A stretch of DNA of 36,001 nucleotides from Nitrospirota bacterium (lineage in GTDB: Bacteria > Nitrospirota > Thermodesulfovibrionia > UBA6902 > DSMQ01). The translations under genes and the position numbers were made by a program. Numbering within the stretch: position 1 is the stretch's first letter; each line of letters opens with the position of its first letter. Shown piece by piece: positions 17,404 to 25,539 of this stretch. The DNA is taken from NCBI GenBank assembly GCA_016208965.1, contig JACQXB010000005.1, forward strand, positions 1 through 36,001, read 5' to 3'. The notes beneath the pieces are model-generated. The model ran no database searches. It was given only the letters and a program-made list of their open reading frames with translations, and was not told where the DNA came from.

Positions 17404-18990
17404 ATGAAGATTATTCTAACAGGTTTTATGGGTTCGGGTAAGACCTCTGTTGGCAAAGAGCTTAGCAGAAGACTCAGACACGAGTTTATAGACACGGATA
17501 CCTTGATTGAACAACGGGAAGGCATGCCAATTTCCATGATATTTAAAGAAAAAGGCGAGAACTATTTTAGGGTGGTGGAGCGCGCTGTAGTGGAAGAGAT
17601 TTCACAGATGACTGATGTCGTGATTGCTACAGGCGGCGGCGTTATCAAGAGTAGGGAGAATGTGGAGAACATTAGGAGAAGAGGCATCATCATCTACTTA
17701 AAGACAGAGCCAGAGGTCATTCTAAAAAGGGTTATGACTGAAGAGGGGAAAAGGCCGCTTCTAAATGTAGATGAACCTCTCAGAGAGATTAATAGATTAC
17801 TAAAAGAAAGGGTTCCTCTTTACATGCAGGCGGATATCACAATTGATACGAGTTTTATAGCCCCCGGGGAGACCGCTAATAAGATAATAGAAAGCCTTGC
17901 CCTTGATGCAGAAGGGATAACAGTGGAACTTAAAGAACGTAGCTATAAAATTATTATCGGAAGAAAGCTAATCCAGAAACTCGGTTTGAGACTTAAAGAA
18001 TTTCGTCCCTCCAATGTTGCTATTGTCAGTAATACCACGGTCTTCCCTCTTTATAAGGACGACATCTTAAAATCAATAGGTGAATATGATATAGAGCCTC
18101 GGGTTTTTCTCATACCTGATGGGGAAAAATATAAAGATTTCCTGTGGGCATTTTATTTATACGGGGGGCTTCTTAGGAATAGGTTTGACAGGGATTCCCT
18201 CCTTATTGCCTTTGGGGGAGGGGTTATAGGTGATATAACAGGTTTTGCAGCCTCAACATATATGAGAGGGATAAAGTATATCCAGGTTCCAACAACACTC
18301 CTTGCGCAGGTAGATAGTTCTGTAGGGGGCAAGACAGCCGTTAATCATCCACTTGGAAAAAACATGCTCGGCACATTTTATCAGCCCTCGCTTGTTTTAA
18401 TAGATATTGATGCATTAAAAACACTTCCTAAGAGGGAATTTAACGCGGGTACTGCTGAGATAATAAAATACGGGGTTATTGCGGACAGATGCCTTTTTGA
18501 TTTAATGGAGAAAGAGAAGAGTGATATTATTTCTCTTGGAGATACCCTACTCAGTGTAATTAAACGCTCATGTGGAATAAAGGCAGATGTGGTCTCTAAG
18601 GATGAAAGAGAGGCAGGGCTAAGGGCAATACTTAATTTTGGGCATACAGTGGGCCATGCCCTTGAGACTGTGACAGGATACACGCGATTTCTTCATGGAG
18701 AGGCAATTGCTATAGGCATGTGTACTGTAGCAGAAATTGCGGTAAGGATGGGGATTTTTCCAAAAGAAGAGGCAATGCGGATAAAGAACCTTGTAGAAAT
18801 GTATGGGCTCCCAAATACTGTGCCAAAAGATATTAATATCTCGGAGCTCTTGGATGCAATGGAGATTGACAAAAAGGCTAAGGCAGGGAAACTGAGATTT
18901 ATCCTTCCTGAATCTATCGGGAAAGTGCGAATAGAGGAAAATGTTGATAGAGAAGTGATTAAAGAGGCATTGTTGGAATCTACTGCTTAA
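17404..18990 (+). CDS. aroKB: Shikimate kinase / 3-dehydroquinate synthase fusion
   Basis: This 528-residue bifunctional shikimate-pathway enzyme joins two domains. Residues 1-about 170 are shikimate kinase: P-loop TGFMGSGKTSVG (6-17), the shikimate-binding DTDTLIEQREG, TGGG (in VIATGGGVIKSREN) and the LID region EEGKRPLL. From about 178 to the end is 3-dehydroquinate synthase: DGEKYKDFLWAFYLYGGLLR, AFGGGVIGDITGFAASTYMR, the NAD-binding VPTTLLAQVDSSVGGKTAVN, and zinc ligands in LNFGHTVGHALE and the HGEAIAIGM region. Fusions of these two activities are known in several bacterial groups. It lies after aroC, so three pathway steps are clustered. No clear ribosome binding site precedes the ATG. 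Confidence 0.96.
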   Translation: MKIILTGFMGSGKTSVGKELSRRLRHEFIDTDTLIEQREGMPISMIFKEKGENYFRVVERAVVEEISQMTDVVIATGGGVIKSRENVENIRRRGIIIYLKTEPEVILKRVMTEEGKRPLLNVDEPLREINRLLKERVPLYMQADITIDTSFIAPGETANKIIESLALDAEGITVELKERSYKIIIGRKLIQKLGLRLKEFRPSNVAIVSNTTVFPLYKDDILKSIGEYDIEPRVFLIPDGEKYKDFLWAFYLYGGLLRNRFDRDSLLIAFGGGVIGDITGFAASTYMRGIKYIQVPTTLLAQVDSSVGGKTAVNHPLGKNMLGTFYQPSLVLIDIDALKTLPKREFNAGTAEIIKYGVIADRCLFDLMEKEKSDIISLGDTLLSVIKRSCGIKADVVSKDEREAGLRAILNFGHTVGHALETVTGYTRFLHGEAIAIGMCTVAEIAVRMGIFPKEEAMRIKNLVEMYGLPNTVPKDINISELLDAMEIDKKAKAGKLRFILPESIGKVRIEENVDREVIKEALLESTA

Positions 18991-19090
18991 ATACTATATC
19001 CTGCCTGCTTTTGTAAGTGAACGTTTTAAAATTTAGGTTCTTTCGTAAAGAAGTTGAGAGGGGCTGTGCGACAAAAAAGTTGGTATTTTA

Positions 19091-19185
19091 AAAACCCCTC
19101 TTTGGAAAAGAGGGGCGGGGGGAGATTTTAAGAAACAATACTCCATAAAATCCCCCTTCATCCCCCTTTTCCAAAGGGGGAATAT
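19091..19185. repeat. Inverted pair of palindromic C-run/G-run elements, copies 5 and 6
   Basis: Copy 5 (19091-19129) is AAAACCCCTCTTT-GGA-AAAGAGGGGCGGGGGGAGATTTT. Copy 6 (19147-19185) is AAAATCCCCCTTCATCCCCC-TTTTCCAAA-GGGGG. They are separated by 17 bases and could also pair with each other. The whole stretch 18991-19396 is non-coding, holding only these, the array at 19275 and unassigned sequence. Confidence 0.85.
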
Positions 19186-19274
19186 TGATAGCAATGTGCC
19201 TTTGCCCATAAATTTGTCACACACCCGTTGAGAGAGTGCAGCTTGAAGGATTTTAAAATGCAAAAATTCGTAAA

Positions 19275-19346
19275 ACAGAATATAGAATTCAGGATACAGA
19301 ATTCAGAATAAAAAATGCTGAATCCTGACTACTGAATTCCGAATTC
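19275..19346. repeat. Two-armed heptad array upstream of panC
   Basis: Arm 1 includes AGAATTC, AGGATAC, AGAATTC, AGAATAA (19284-19311). Arm 2 includes CTGAATC, CTGACTA, CTGAATT, CCGAATT (19318-19345), approximately complementary to arm 1. Confidence 0.85.
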
Positions 19347-19396
19347 TTAATAGACTTTCAACTTAAATACGAAAGAGGGAAAATTTATTAGACAAG

Positions 19397-20242
19397 ATGC
19401 AAAGGATTAAAACCATAAAAGACATGCGGGCATTAAGCAGAGGGCTCATGTCTGAGAAAAAAAGCATAGGCTTTGTTCCAACAATGGGTGCGCTTCATGA
19501 GGGGCATCTTTCTCTTGTAAGACGCTCCAAAGAAGAGAATGATATAACAGTAGTAAGTATATTTGTAAACCCAATACAGTTTGGTCTTAAAGAGGATTTT
19601 AATAAATACCCAAGGGACATTGACGGAGACCTTAAAAAACTCTCTTCGCTTAATGTAGATTTTGTCTTTATCCCAGAAATAAGGAAGATGTATCCGGATG
19701 GTTTTTCAATAAATATAAATATTGGAGGCATTGGAGATATTTTTTGCGGCGCGGTAAGACTGGGACATTTTAATGGTGTGGCAACAGTAGTTGCCAAGCT
19801 ATTTAATATTGTTATGCCTCACAGGGTTTATTTTGGTCAGAAGGATTTCCAGCAGACTGTGATTATAAAGAAACTTGTAAGGGAACTAAACTTTGACATA
19901 GATATCATTGTCTGTCCAACCGTAAGAGAAGCTGATGGTCTGGCAATGAGTTCAAGAAACAGTTACTTATCTCCTACAGAGAGAAAATCCGCAAGTATTT
20001 TATACAGGGCATTAAAACATGGAGAAGGACTTATACTTCAAGGAAAGCAGGACGCATCTTATGTCAAGACAGAGATAGAGAAGATACTAAACTCAGAACC
20101 ACTTATATCAATAGAGTATATCGGAATTGTAAAGCCTCAACGTCTTGAAAGTGTTGAAATAATAGACTCTCCAGTAGTTATATGCCTTGCTGTTAGAATC
20201 GGGACAACAAGACTTATTGATAATCTCCCGGTTAGTCCTTAA
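19397..20242 (+). CDS. panC: Pantothenate synthetase
   Basis: This 281-residue cytoplasmic enzyme joins pantoate and beta-alanine with ATP to make pantothenate. It has the HIGH-like ATP motif in VPTMGALHEGHLSLVRRSK (about 27-45), the VSIFVNPIQFG strand, the GAVRLGHFNGVATVVAKLFN segment, YFGQKDFQQT and the KMSKS-like MSSRNSYLSP. Length is typical. It lies alone, downstream of a repeat-filled spacer; panB and panD are not in the window. The ribosome binding site is weak (GAGGG 16 bases upstream). Confidence 0.97.
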   Translation: MQRIKTIKDMRALSRGLMSEKKSIGFVPTMGALHEGHLSLVRRSKEENDITVVSIFVNPIQFGLKEDFNKYPRDIDGDLKKLSSLNVDFVFIPEIRKMYPDGFSININIGGIGDIFCGAVRLGHFNGVATVVAKLFNIVMPHRVYFGQKDFQQTVIIKKLVRELNFDIDIIVCPTVREADGLAMSSRNSYLSPTERKSASILYRALKHGEGLILQGKQDASYVKTEIEKILNSEPLISIEYIGIVKPQRLESVEIIDSPVVICLAVRIGTTRLIDNLPVSP

Positions 20243-20390
20243 GATACGAAATAAGAATATTACTGTCGAGGGTAAACACAGGGATTTACTGCTCCCATTC
20301 TTGGCGTACTTTTTTTTGATATTTAAGACTGTCAAAAAAACCTCCTGAAAAATAAGTTTTAAAGGCCAATGGCATGAGTGCTTCCAAAAT

Positions 20391-20419
20391 TTGACAGAAA
20401 AATGTTGTTATGGTAAATT
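20391..20419 (+). promoter_or_regulatory. Sigma70-type promoter of the PIN-family toxin-antitoxin pair
   Basis: TTGACA at 20391-20396, a 17-base spacer, TAAATT at 20414-20419, about 40 bases before the antitoxin ATG, which has a strong GAGGAGGTGAT ribosome binding site. Confidence 0.6.
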
Positions 20420-20460
20420 TCAAATAGAGTCGGTATCCTACATGAGGAGGTGATAGAAAT

Positions 20461-20700
20461 ATGCCGCAAACAATAAGCGCTATTTTTGAGGACGGCGTCT
20501 TTAAGCCAATAAAAAAAATACGCTTTAAAGATAAACAGCAGGTCCAGATACAGATACTCTCTGATGAGGACTGGCAGAAAAGATTTGACAGGGTGCTTAA
20601 ATCCATTCGCAGCAAGACTGCCAAGTTCTCTCCGGAAGAAGTAGAGGCAGATATAAAAGAAGCGATTAAAGAGGTGCGAAAGAGCAAGCGTGCCTATTGA
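20461..20700 (+). CDS. AF2212/DUF104-type antitoxin
   Basis: This 79-residue protein opens with a short beta hairpin (TISAIFEDGVFKPIKKIRFK, then DKQQVQIQIL) characteristic of AF2212/DUF104-like antitoxins and ends with a charged helical tail (EEVEADIKEAIKEVRKSKRA). It should bind and neutralise the PIN ribonuclease encoded next. The genes overlap by 11 bases. A GAGGAGG ribosome binding site precedes the ATG. Confidence 0.8.
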   Translation: MPQTISAIFEDGVFKPIKKIRFKDKQQVQIQILSDEDWQKRFDRVLKSIRSKTAKFSPEEVEADIKEAIKEVRKSKRAY

Positions 20701-21136
20701 AGCTGTAGTAGATACTAATATCTGGATCTCCGGACTTATTTCAACATCAAAAACCGCTGCAAAAGTAGTTGACGAATGGAGAAGAGGCAAGTTCAAAGTC
20801 GTTATTTCAGAACAGCAGATTGTAGAGATATATAAGGTTCTAACCCGTCCGAAGTTTTCATCAAAATACGGCATAACTGAAAAAGAAGTTAGAGAGTTAG
20901 TCAAAAACATAAAGGATAAGGCAGAACGTGTAACTTTAAAAGGTGATATTGAATTATGCCGTGACCCTGATGACGACATGCTCCTTGAAACCGCAATCTG
21001 TGGAAAAGCAAAATATCTAATAACCGGTGACAGAGACATCATAGATGATAAGCGGATTTTATCATTCTTATCACAACACGACGTATCTGTAATTTCCCTA
21101 TCAAAATTCTTAAACCTCATAAGCTCCTGCAGATAA
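20690..21136 (+). CDS. PIN-domain ribonuclease toxin (VapC-like)
   Basis: This 148-residue PIN-fold RNase starts with GTG. The acidic metal-binding residues are visible: D in AVVDTNIWISGL (about residue 8), E in ISEQQIVEIYKVL, the DPDDDMLLETA cluster and D in ITGDRDI. The overall form is that of the 'putative toxin component, PIN family' group rather than classical VapC. It is co-translated with the upstream antitoxin and presumably cleaves RNA when released. Confidence 0.85.
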   Translation: MPIEAVVDTNIWISGLISTSKTAAKVVDEWRRGKFKVVISEQQIVEIYKVLTRPKFSSKYGITEKEVRELVKNIKDKAERVTLKGDIELCRDPDDDMLLETAICGKAKYLITGDRDIIDDKRILSFLSQHDVSVISLSKFLNLISSCR

Positions 21137-21156
21137 ATCCAACCCTCCTGTTTTTG

Positions 21157-21270
21157 TTAATCCTTTGTAGCTATATTTTTTATCTCCTTCTCCACCGCAT
21201 CAAAGAACTTTTTGTAGAACTCCTCATCCTCAACTGTTCTTTCTTCCGATTGTAGAAATATGGGGGGGTT
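21157..21270 (-). pseudogene. C-terminal fragment of an unrecognised gene
   Basis: On the minus strand a frame reads FLQSEERTVEDEEFYKKFFD, AVEKEIKNIATKD and stops at 21157. Upstream it enters a run of seven C (minus strand) and no start is seen. The composition is that of a helical C-terminal tail, but I do not recognise the family. It lies between the PIN toxin gene and the end of the broken trpS gene. Confidence 0.3.
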
Positions 21271-21408
21271 GTTAATGCTCAGTAATTAGGTGAAATGACT
21301 ATTTATAGCGTTTCTTTAACAAGCAAATGGAAGTTAAACTTTGATTGTACTCTTCTTAATACTCGTCGGGCTATTGGACTAACTCTTTCACGATTTTTAA
21401 TTAATATA

Positions 21409-21526
21409 GAGCCTGTTGCACAAATCAAAAAATGGGTGATAACCATACAGCATATAGATAATGTTTTATAACAAGCCCACTATATTGGGGGCTTAAACTC
21501 TCAAAGAGTATTCGTGCAACAGGCTC
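21409..21526 (+). mobile_element. 118-bp miniature inverted-repeat element, copy 1 (inside trpS)
   Basis: Terminal inverted repeats of about 17 bp, GAGCCTGTTGCAC-A/G-AAT, bound a 118-bp element flanked by TATA (21405-21408 and 21527-21530). It is identical to the copy at 24569-24686 in inverse orientation except for one base. It contains no gene. In the minus direction it supplies the false TrpS C-terminus EPVARILFESLSPQYSGLVI and on to a stop. A transposase with matching ends should exist elsewhere in the genome. Confidence 0.92.
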
Positions 21527-22095
21527 TATACTATGAACTTTTTCTTTTGAGCATGCCGATGAATGATATTTTTCTCTAATTGGTGCAAGAAGGTCTATGA
21601 TATCGTTTGCCAGTTGTTTCTTCAGCTCACCATAAAACTTTTGCTCTCCTCTTTCGTACATTTCCTTATACATGTAGTATATTTCAGAAGGTGAACATAA
21701 TTCTAAAAGATAATATAAATTTTTCATTGTATCAGACATTTCTTGTCCTTTTATTGGCCCGAGGTCTGTTTTGGCCGCCATAACTTTCTTCCTAATTGAT
21801 TTCTCATCCTCAATAACATCTATAGTGTTATTGTCAGATTTCCCCATTTTCCCAGTCCCATCTAAACCCGGAACTCGTATAGCATTCATTGCCCGTACTT
21901 TTGGGAGAGTTAATACCTTGCCGAAATAATTGTTGAATTTCTCTGCAATATCTCTCACGATTTCTAAATGTTGCAACTGGTCTTCACCAACTGGAATAGT
22001 GTCTGCATCCATTATAAGGATATCTGCTGCCATAAGAACGGGATATGAGAGTAGCCCTAATGAAACAGACTCCTGTTTTGAGGCCTTATCTTTAA

Positions 22096-23556
22096 CCTGA
22101 ATCCTGCGTCATTATGTGATATATGATAACACAAAATTCAAGAAATACTATCAAATATGCGGTTTTCTGGTATAATGTTCCTTATTTTATAGTAATCCCG
22201 ATAACCTACCTTTTAGTTAGGTTAATGGAACATATGAAAAGAGGCCCAAAAAGCTTACAAATAGTATTTACAGGGAGCAACTTAACGCACTTTGGTGGTC
22301 TGCATCTTTTACAAAAGTTTTTCCAGAAACTCAATCTTCGCTATTTTTTATCTCACTATATTCGGTTCTCACAAAGGAACAATCGCTACAGTGTTGCAGA
22401 GGAAATATTAGCCCTTCTTTACCCTATAATGCTGGGGCTTGGACGAATAGAAACCTTCCATCTGCTTAAACACAATGGAGTGTTTCAATATCTCACAGGG
22501 CTGCCTGCATATCCTAATCCTACGACATTAAGGCGTTTCTTGTTGAGGATGTCCCCATTAGCACTCAACAAATTAAGAAGGCTTCATGACAAAATACATT
22601 TGACTATGATTCAAAAACCCACATTGCCCATAAGAGTTATCTTTGATCTGGATTCTACAGTTCTTGTCCTTTATGGCAAACAAGAGTTCGCAAAAATAGG
22701 ATACAATCCCAGAAAGAGAGGCAGAGCGTCTTACCATCCTTTGCTCTGCTTTAATGGCATCACAAAAGATTTCTGGCATGGTGAATTAAGACCTGGAGAT
22801 ACTCATACAGCTACAGGGATTTTAGAACTGCTGGAGGCCTCTTTCGCAAAACTTCCTTCATCTGTAAGAGTCGTAATTATAAGGGCAGATAAGGGTTTCT
22901 ACGATCACAAGACCGTAGAATATCTTGAATCCAGAAAGGCTCTTTTTGCAATAGTTGCAAAGGTTACAAAACCTATAAAGGCAAAACTCTCATCCCTCTC
23001 ATACAAGAAATATACATCTGGAATAGAAGTTTCTGAGTTTACATATCAGCCTATGAGATGGGAAAAGGAGTATCGTTTTATAGTCATAAGACGACCTATT
23101 CCAGATGACCCTTCCGAGCAATTAAGCCTTTTCTCTATGGGCAAATACACATATCAAGTGATAGTGACAAATCTCAAACTCAAACCACTGAATATATGGA
23201 AACTCTATAATGGCAGAGCCTCTGTAGAACTTATCATCAAAGAACTGAAAGAGGATTATCCCTTAGCTAAGATTCCTACAAAACATTTTGCAGCAAACGA
23301 AGTATATTTTCATCTTCTTTTATTTGCTTACAATCTCATAAATTGGTTCAAGCGTCTCTGCCTGCCAAAGGAGTTTCAAAACATGACGCTTAAAACATTA
23401 AGAATGCAGTTGCTTTTTGTCCCAGGAGAGTTAGTGAGAACTCATAATAAGCCTGTATTAAAATTTCCATCCAATTTCTGGTACAAAGATAAAATAGAGT
23501 ACACATTAAAACAGATAGAAAAGGTAAAATTATGATATTTTCACGCAGGATTCAGG
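22096..23556 (+). mobile_element. IS1380-family insertion sequence in trpS
   Basis: A 1461-bp element bounded by inverted ends sharing CCTGAATCCTGCGT (22096-22109 and the complement at 23543-23556). Flanks TTTAA (22091-22095) and TTCAA (23557-23561) look like a 5-bp target duplication with one substitution, compatible with the 4-5 bp duplications of IS1380-type elements. The native trpS sequence across the site would be ACT-ACA-TTT-AAA-GAT. The element contains one transposase gene in the opposite orientation to trpS. Confidence 0.88.
22225..23535 (+). CDS. IS1380-family transposase
   Basis: This DDE transposase reads from the in-frame ATG at 22225 (MEHMKRGPKSL); an earlier ATG at 22123 gives a 470-residue version whose first 34 residues (hydrophobic, inside the IS end) are unlikely. 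The first catalytic Asp region is IFDLDSTVLVLYGKQE, followed by the family signature GYNPRKRGRASYHPLLCFNG and ELRPGDTHTA. The second Asp is in IIRADKGFYD, and the catalytic Glu is in YNGRASVELIIKELKEDY. The frame is intact to the right end, so the element may still be active. Confidence 0.92.
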   Translation: MEHMKRGPKSLQIVFTGSNLTHFGGLHLLQKFFQKLNLRYFLSHYIRFSQRNNRYSVAEEILALLYPIMLGLGRIETFHLLKHNGVFQYLTGLPAYPNPTTLRRFLLRMSPLALNKLRRLHDKIHLTMIQKPTLPIRVIFDLDSTVLVLYGKQEFAKIGYNPRKRGRASYHPLLCFNGITKDFWHGELRPGDTHTATGILELLEASFAKLPSSVRVVIIRADKGFYDHKTVEYLESRKALFAIVAKVTKPIKAKLSSLSYKKYTSGIEVSEFTYQPMRWEKEYRFIVIRRPIPDDPSEQLSLFSMGKYTYQVIVTNLKLKPLNIWKLYNGRASVELIIKELKEDYPLAKIPTKHFAANEVYFHLLLFAYNLINWFKRLCLPKEFQNMTLKTLRMQLLFVPGELVRTHNKPVLKFPSNFWYKDKIEYTLKQIEKVKL

Positions 23557-24095
23557 TTCAAATGTAGTACATCTTCGTAATAAGCTTTCAGAGGTTATCA
23601 TACCAAGGAGTGTTGCAAGATATGGTATTGCTGGTATATCGCTTTGCCGATAAATCAAACTTTTTTCTTCATCAATCCCGCAAGCCAAATAAGTACGAAC
23701 TACATCAATCGATTTATCATCAATATCAAAAGGTTCATTTGATGTTGTTAATGCGTGCAAATCAGCAACAAAGAAAAAACACTCATTATTCTTATCTTCC
23801 TGTAATTCTTTAAACTGTTTTATAGCACCTATATAGTTTCCAAGATGTATTTTCCCAGTTGGTCGAATACCCGATAATATTCTTTTTGGTTTTTTAGACA
23901 TTTTTTTTTGTTCTCCTCTATGAACTAATATTTGATATTTTGAATAAGAATTATTTGTAGTGCCACACTGACTGCACGTTACTACTCCATTTTCATCTGC
24001 ATTTTCACCAAATTTAAAACCACACTTGCCACATAGCCAATTAATCATAGAGCGTGAATCATATAATCGCACTGACTTAACTGATCCCATTACAT

Positions 24096-24197
24096 TTATA
24101 CCTCCTTAAAATATATCTTACCCCCTCCCCCGCCTCCGCAACTAACCACGAAGAAAAACAATGTAATTATTGCCAGAAGCCTATTTGCCTTAAGCAT
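24096..24197 (-). CDS. 33-residue lipoprotein with a poly-glycine stretch
   Basis: AAGGAGGGCAT precedes the ATG at 24197. The peptide MLKANRLLAIITLFFFVVSC is a lipoprotein signal with the lipobox VVSC, followed by GGGGGGKIYFKEV and a stop. Its last codons contain the AAGGAGG ribosome binding site of the zinc-ribbon trpS gene, so the two would be coupled. It may be a genuine mini-lipoprotein or the stub of a longer gene truncated by slippage at the G-run that encodes the glycines. Confidence 0.5.
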   Translation of the reverse strand: MLKANRLLAIITLFFFVVSCGGGGGGKIYFKEV

Positions 24198-24459
24198 ATG
24201 CCCTCCTTAAAAACCATAAGTCCATATAACAAAACAGGCGATATACACACCACCTATTTAATCCAAAATCATTTTTCAATGGATTAAGAATTTTGTAAGA
24301 TTGAGTCCCCAAGTTATTTACCACATCTTCTCCCAACAAAAGAAGTAATTCAGCAACCAAATAAAAATATCACATATAAGTTAGATTTGTCAATAAAAGA
24401 TAAGCATATAGGGTTTATTGAATATAGAAAAACCACCTATAATGCACAGAGGAAAATTT

Positions 24460-24881
24460 ATGGATACTATACGGAAAGGACTGGGTAAAAGAATAAGAGC
24501 CTCAAGGAAGTTAAAATCTCTTACGCAAGAGAAATTGGGAGAAAAAGCGGGTTTAAGTTATAAGTTTAGAGCCTGTTGCACGAATACTCTTTGAGAGTTT
24601 AAGACCCCAATATAGTGGGCTTGTTATAAAACATTATCTATATGCTGTATGGTTATCACCCATTTTTTGATTTGTGCAACAGGCTCTTTATTGGCGAAAT
24701 AGAAAGAGGTGAGGTAAATCCAAGTTTAGAGTCTCTGATAAAAATATCAAAACCCCTTGGGGTGAAGGTAGGAGATTTATTCCCACGAGAAGTAGATATA
24801 TTCCCGCAATTTTCCCCTCACGACCTCCAACTCATCAAAAAAGTTCTTCGGCTTTTGAATAGAACCTTTTCAAAGGTGTAA
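24460..24881 (+). pseudogene. XRE-family regulator interrupted by the 118-bp miniature element
   Basis: The first part (24460-24567, ribosome binding site GAGGA) reads MDTIRKGLGKRIRASRKLKS, LTQEKLGEKAGLSYKF. After the element and its TTTA duplication, 24687-24881 continues FIGEIERGEVNPSLESLIKI, SKPLGVKVGDLFPREVDIFP and on to a stop. Joined, this is a standard 7-kDa-plus XRE helix-turn-helix protein (SYKFIGEIERG is the recognition helix end). In the present sequence the insertion adds 122 bases and shifts the frame. An ORF starting within the element at 24642 would express only the C-terminal half. Confidence 0.85.
24569..24686 (-). mobile_element. 118-bp miniature inverted-repeat element, copy 2 (inside an XRE gene)
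   Basis: Same element as 21409-21526, in the opposite orientation, with 117 of 118 bases identical by my reading. It is flanked by TTTA direct repeats (24565-24568 and 24687-24690), which with TATA at copy 1 indicates a 4-bp AT-rich target duplication. Confidence 0.93.
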
Positions 24882-24899
24882 TTTGTCATATAGAAAGAC

Positions 24900-25229
24900 T
24901 TATAAAAACTCCACATGATTTTTCATATCTTTTTGATCTACTATATCCCATAACAATTTTAGATTTCTTATTAAATCCCCAATTGAATATTTCTGCTGGT
25001 GGACGAATACAATCCCTTTATATTCAAACTCCATAGCTAAGGATAAAAAATCATCGTCATGTGTAACAATAACCATGCCTTTTTGTCTTGCGTATTCAAT
25101 TTGTTCTTCATCAGAAAGTCCAAGATTCCCTGCATCCTTTGAGGTAATGACTTTTACCCCGCGCCTTTTAAGCCCTTCGGCTACGGCTATATTCACACTT
25201 TCATTTGTGTAAAAGACAACTTTAGCCAA
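24900..25229 (-). CDS. DUF5615 PIN-like toxin
   Basis: This 109-residue protein has the DUF5615 (Mut7-C/PIN-like) features: VVFYTNESVNIAVAEGLKRR at the start in place of the usual 'DE' nucleophile region, GVKVITSKDAGNLGLSDEEQ, and the VTHDDDFLSLAMEFEYKGIV acidic centre. It is predicted to be a nuclease toxin paired with the DUF433 antitoxin encoded immediately upstream; the genes overlap by 8 bases. The first motif has N-E where D-E or D-N is usual, so activity should not be assumed. Confidence 0.82.
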   Translation of the reverse strand: MAKVVFYTNESVNIAVAEGLKRRGVKVITSKDAGNLGLSDEEQIEYARQKGMVIVTHDDDFLSLAMEFEYKGIVFVHQQKYSIGDLIRNLKLLWDIVDQKDMKNHVEFL

Positions 25230-25539
25230 TGGATTTTTTTAGTTTAGATGGGAATTTATTTGAAAGTCTTCTAATATTTTCTTTCCGCTGCCTGATCTCA
25301 TTATCAATAACAGTCTGGTTTTCATAATAATAAGATAGAGCATCATGTAATGCCTCAAGGGTTAGATGCGGGTGGGCATCTATTATCTGATCCGGCATAA
25401 GACCAAGCCTGTCATACTCTATCGCTATGTCTATGACCCTTAGTCTTGTACCTAAGATTACAGGACTGCCTTTTGATATTTTGGGATTGATAGAAATATA
25501 TGGATGTTTAGATTGTTTTAGTACTGCTGTTTTTAACAT
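25222..25539 (-). CDS. DUF433 antitoxin
   Basis: This 105-residue protein has the DUF433 core: HPYISINPKISKGSPVILGT, RLRVIDIAIEYDRLGLMPDQ, IIDAHPHLTLEALHDALSYY. This helix-turn-helix-like fold is commonly encoded before a DUF5615 toxin. AAGGAGGA precedes the ATG, and a TATAAT lies at 25565-25560 on the minus strand, although its -35 box is unclear. From 25540 to 25700 I see no gene. Confidence 0.85.
   Translation of the reverse strand: MLKTAVLKQSKHPYISINPKISKGSPVILGTRLRVIDIAIEYDRLGLMPDQIIDAHPHLTLEALHDALSYYYENQTVIDNEIRQRKENIRRLSNKFPSKLKKSIG

Larger units (their letters stand above)
21303..24090 (-). pseudogene. trpS: Tryptophanyl-tRNA synthetase with a zinc-ribbon N-terminus, broken by two mobile elements
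   Basis: The N-terminal part (24090-23557) has a C20-x2-C23...C39-x2-C42 zinc ribbon, then from Met64 the class I synthetase start SKKPKRILSGIRPTGKIHLG with the HIGH-type HLGN. It stops being TrpS after LLRRCTTF at the IS1380-type insertion. It resumes at 22091 (KDKASKQESVSLGLLSYPVL, then MAADILIMDADTIPVGEDQL) with a KMSKS-type KMGKS, until the 118-bp element at 21409-21526. Beyond that, 21404-21303 encodes the native C-terminus (LIKNRERVSPIARRVLRRVQ, then SKFNFHLLVKETL). Removing both elements and one copy of each target duplication gives one continuous frame. The 24090 start has AAGGAGG 10 bases upstream. The KMGKS-type sequence suggests a second, non-housekeeping TrpS lineage. Confidence 0.88.

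Noticed and set aside
20359-21120. 253-codon minus-strand frame opposite the PIN toxin-antitoxin pair
   Set aside because: It covers two well-recognised plus-strand genes and their promoter, and shows no family features.
22123-22224. Longer N-terminus for the IS1380-type transposase
   Set aside because: The extra codons lie within and just after the inverted terminal repeat and encode an unrelated hydrophobic stretch; ATG at 22225 fits the family better.
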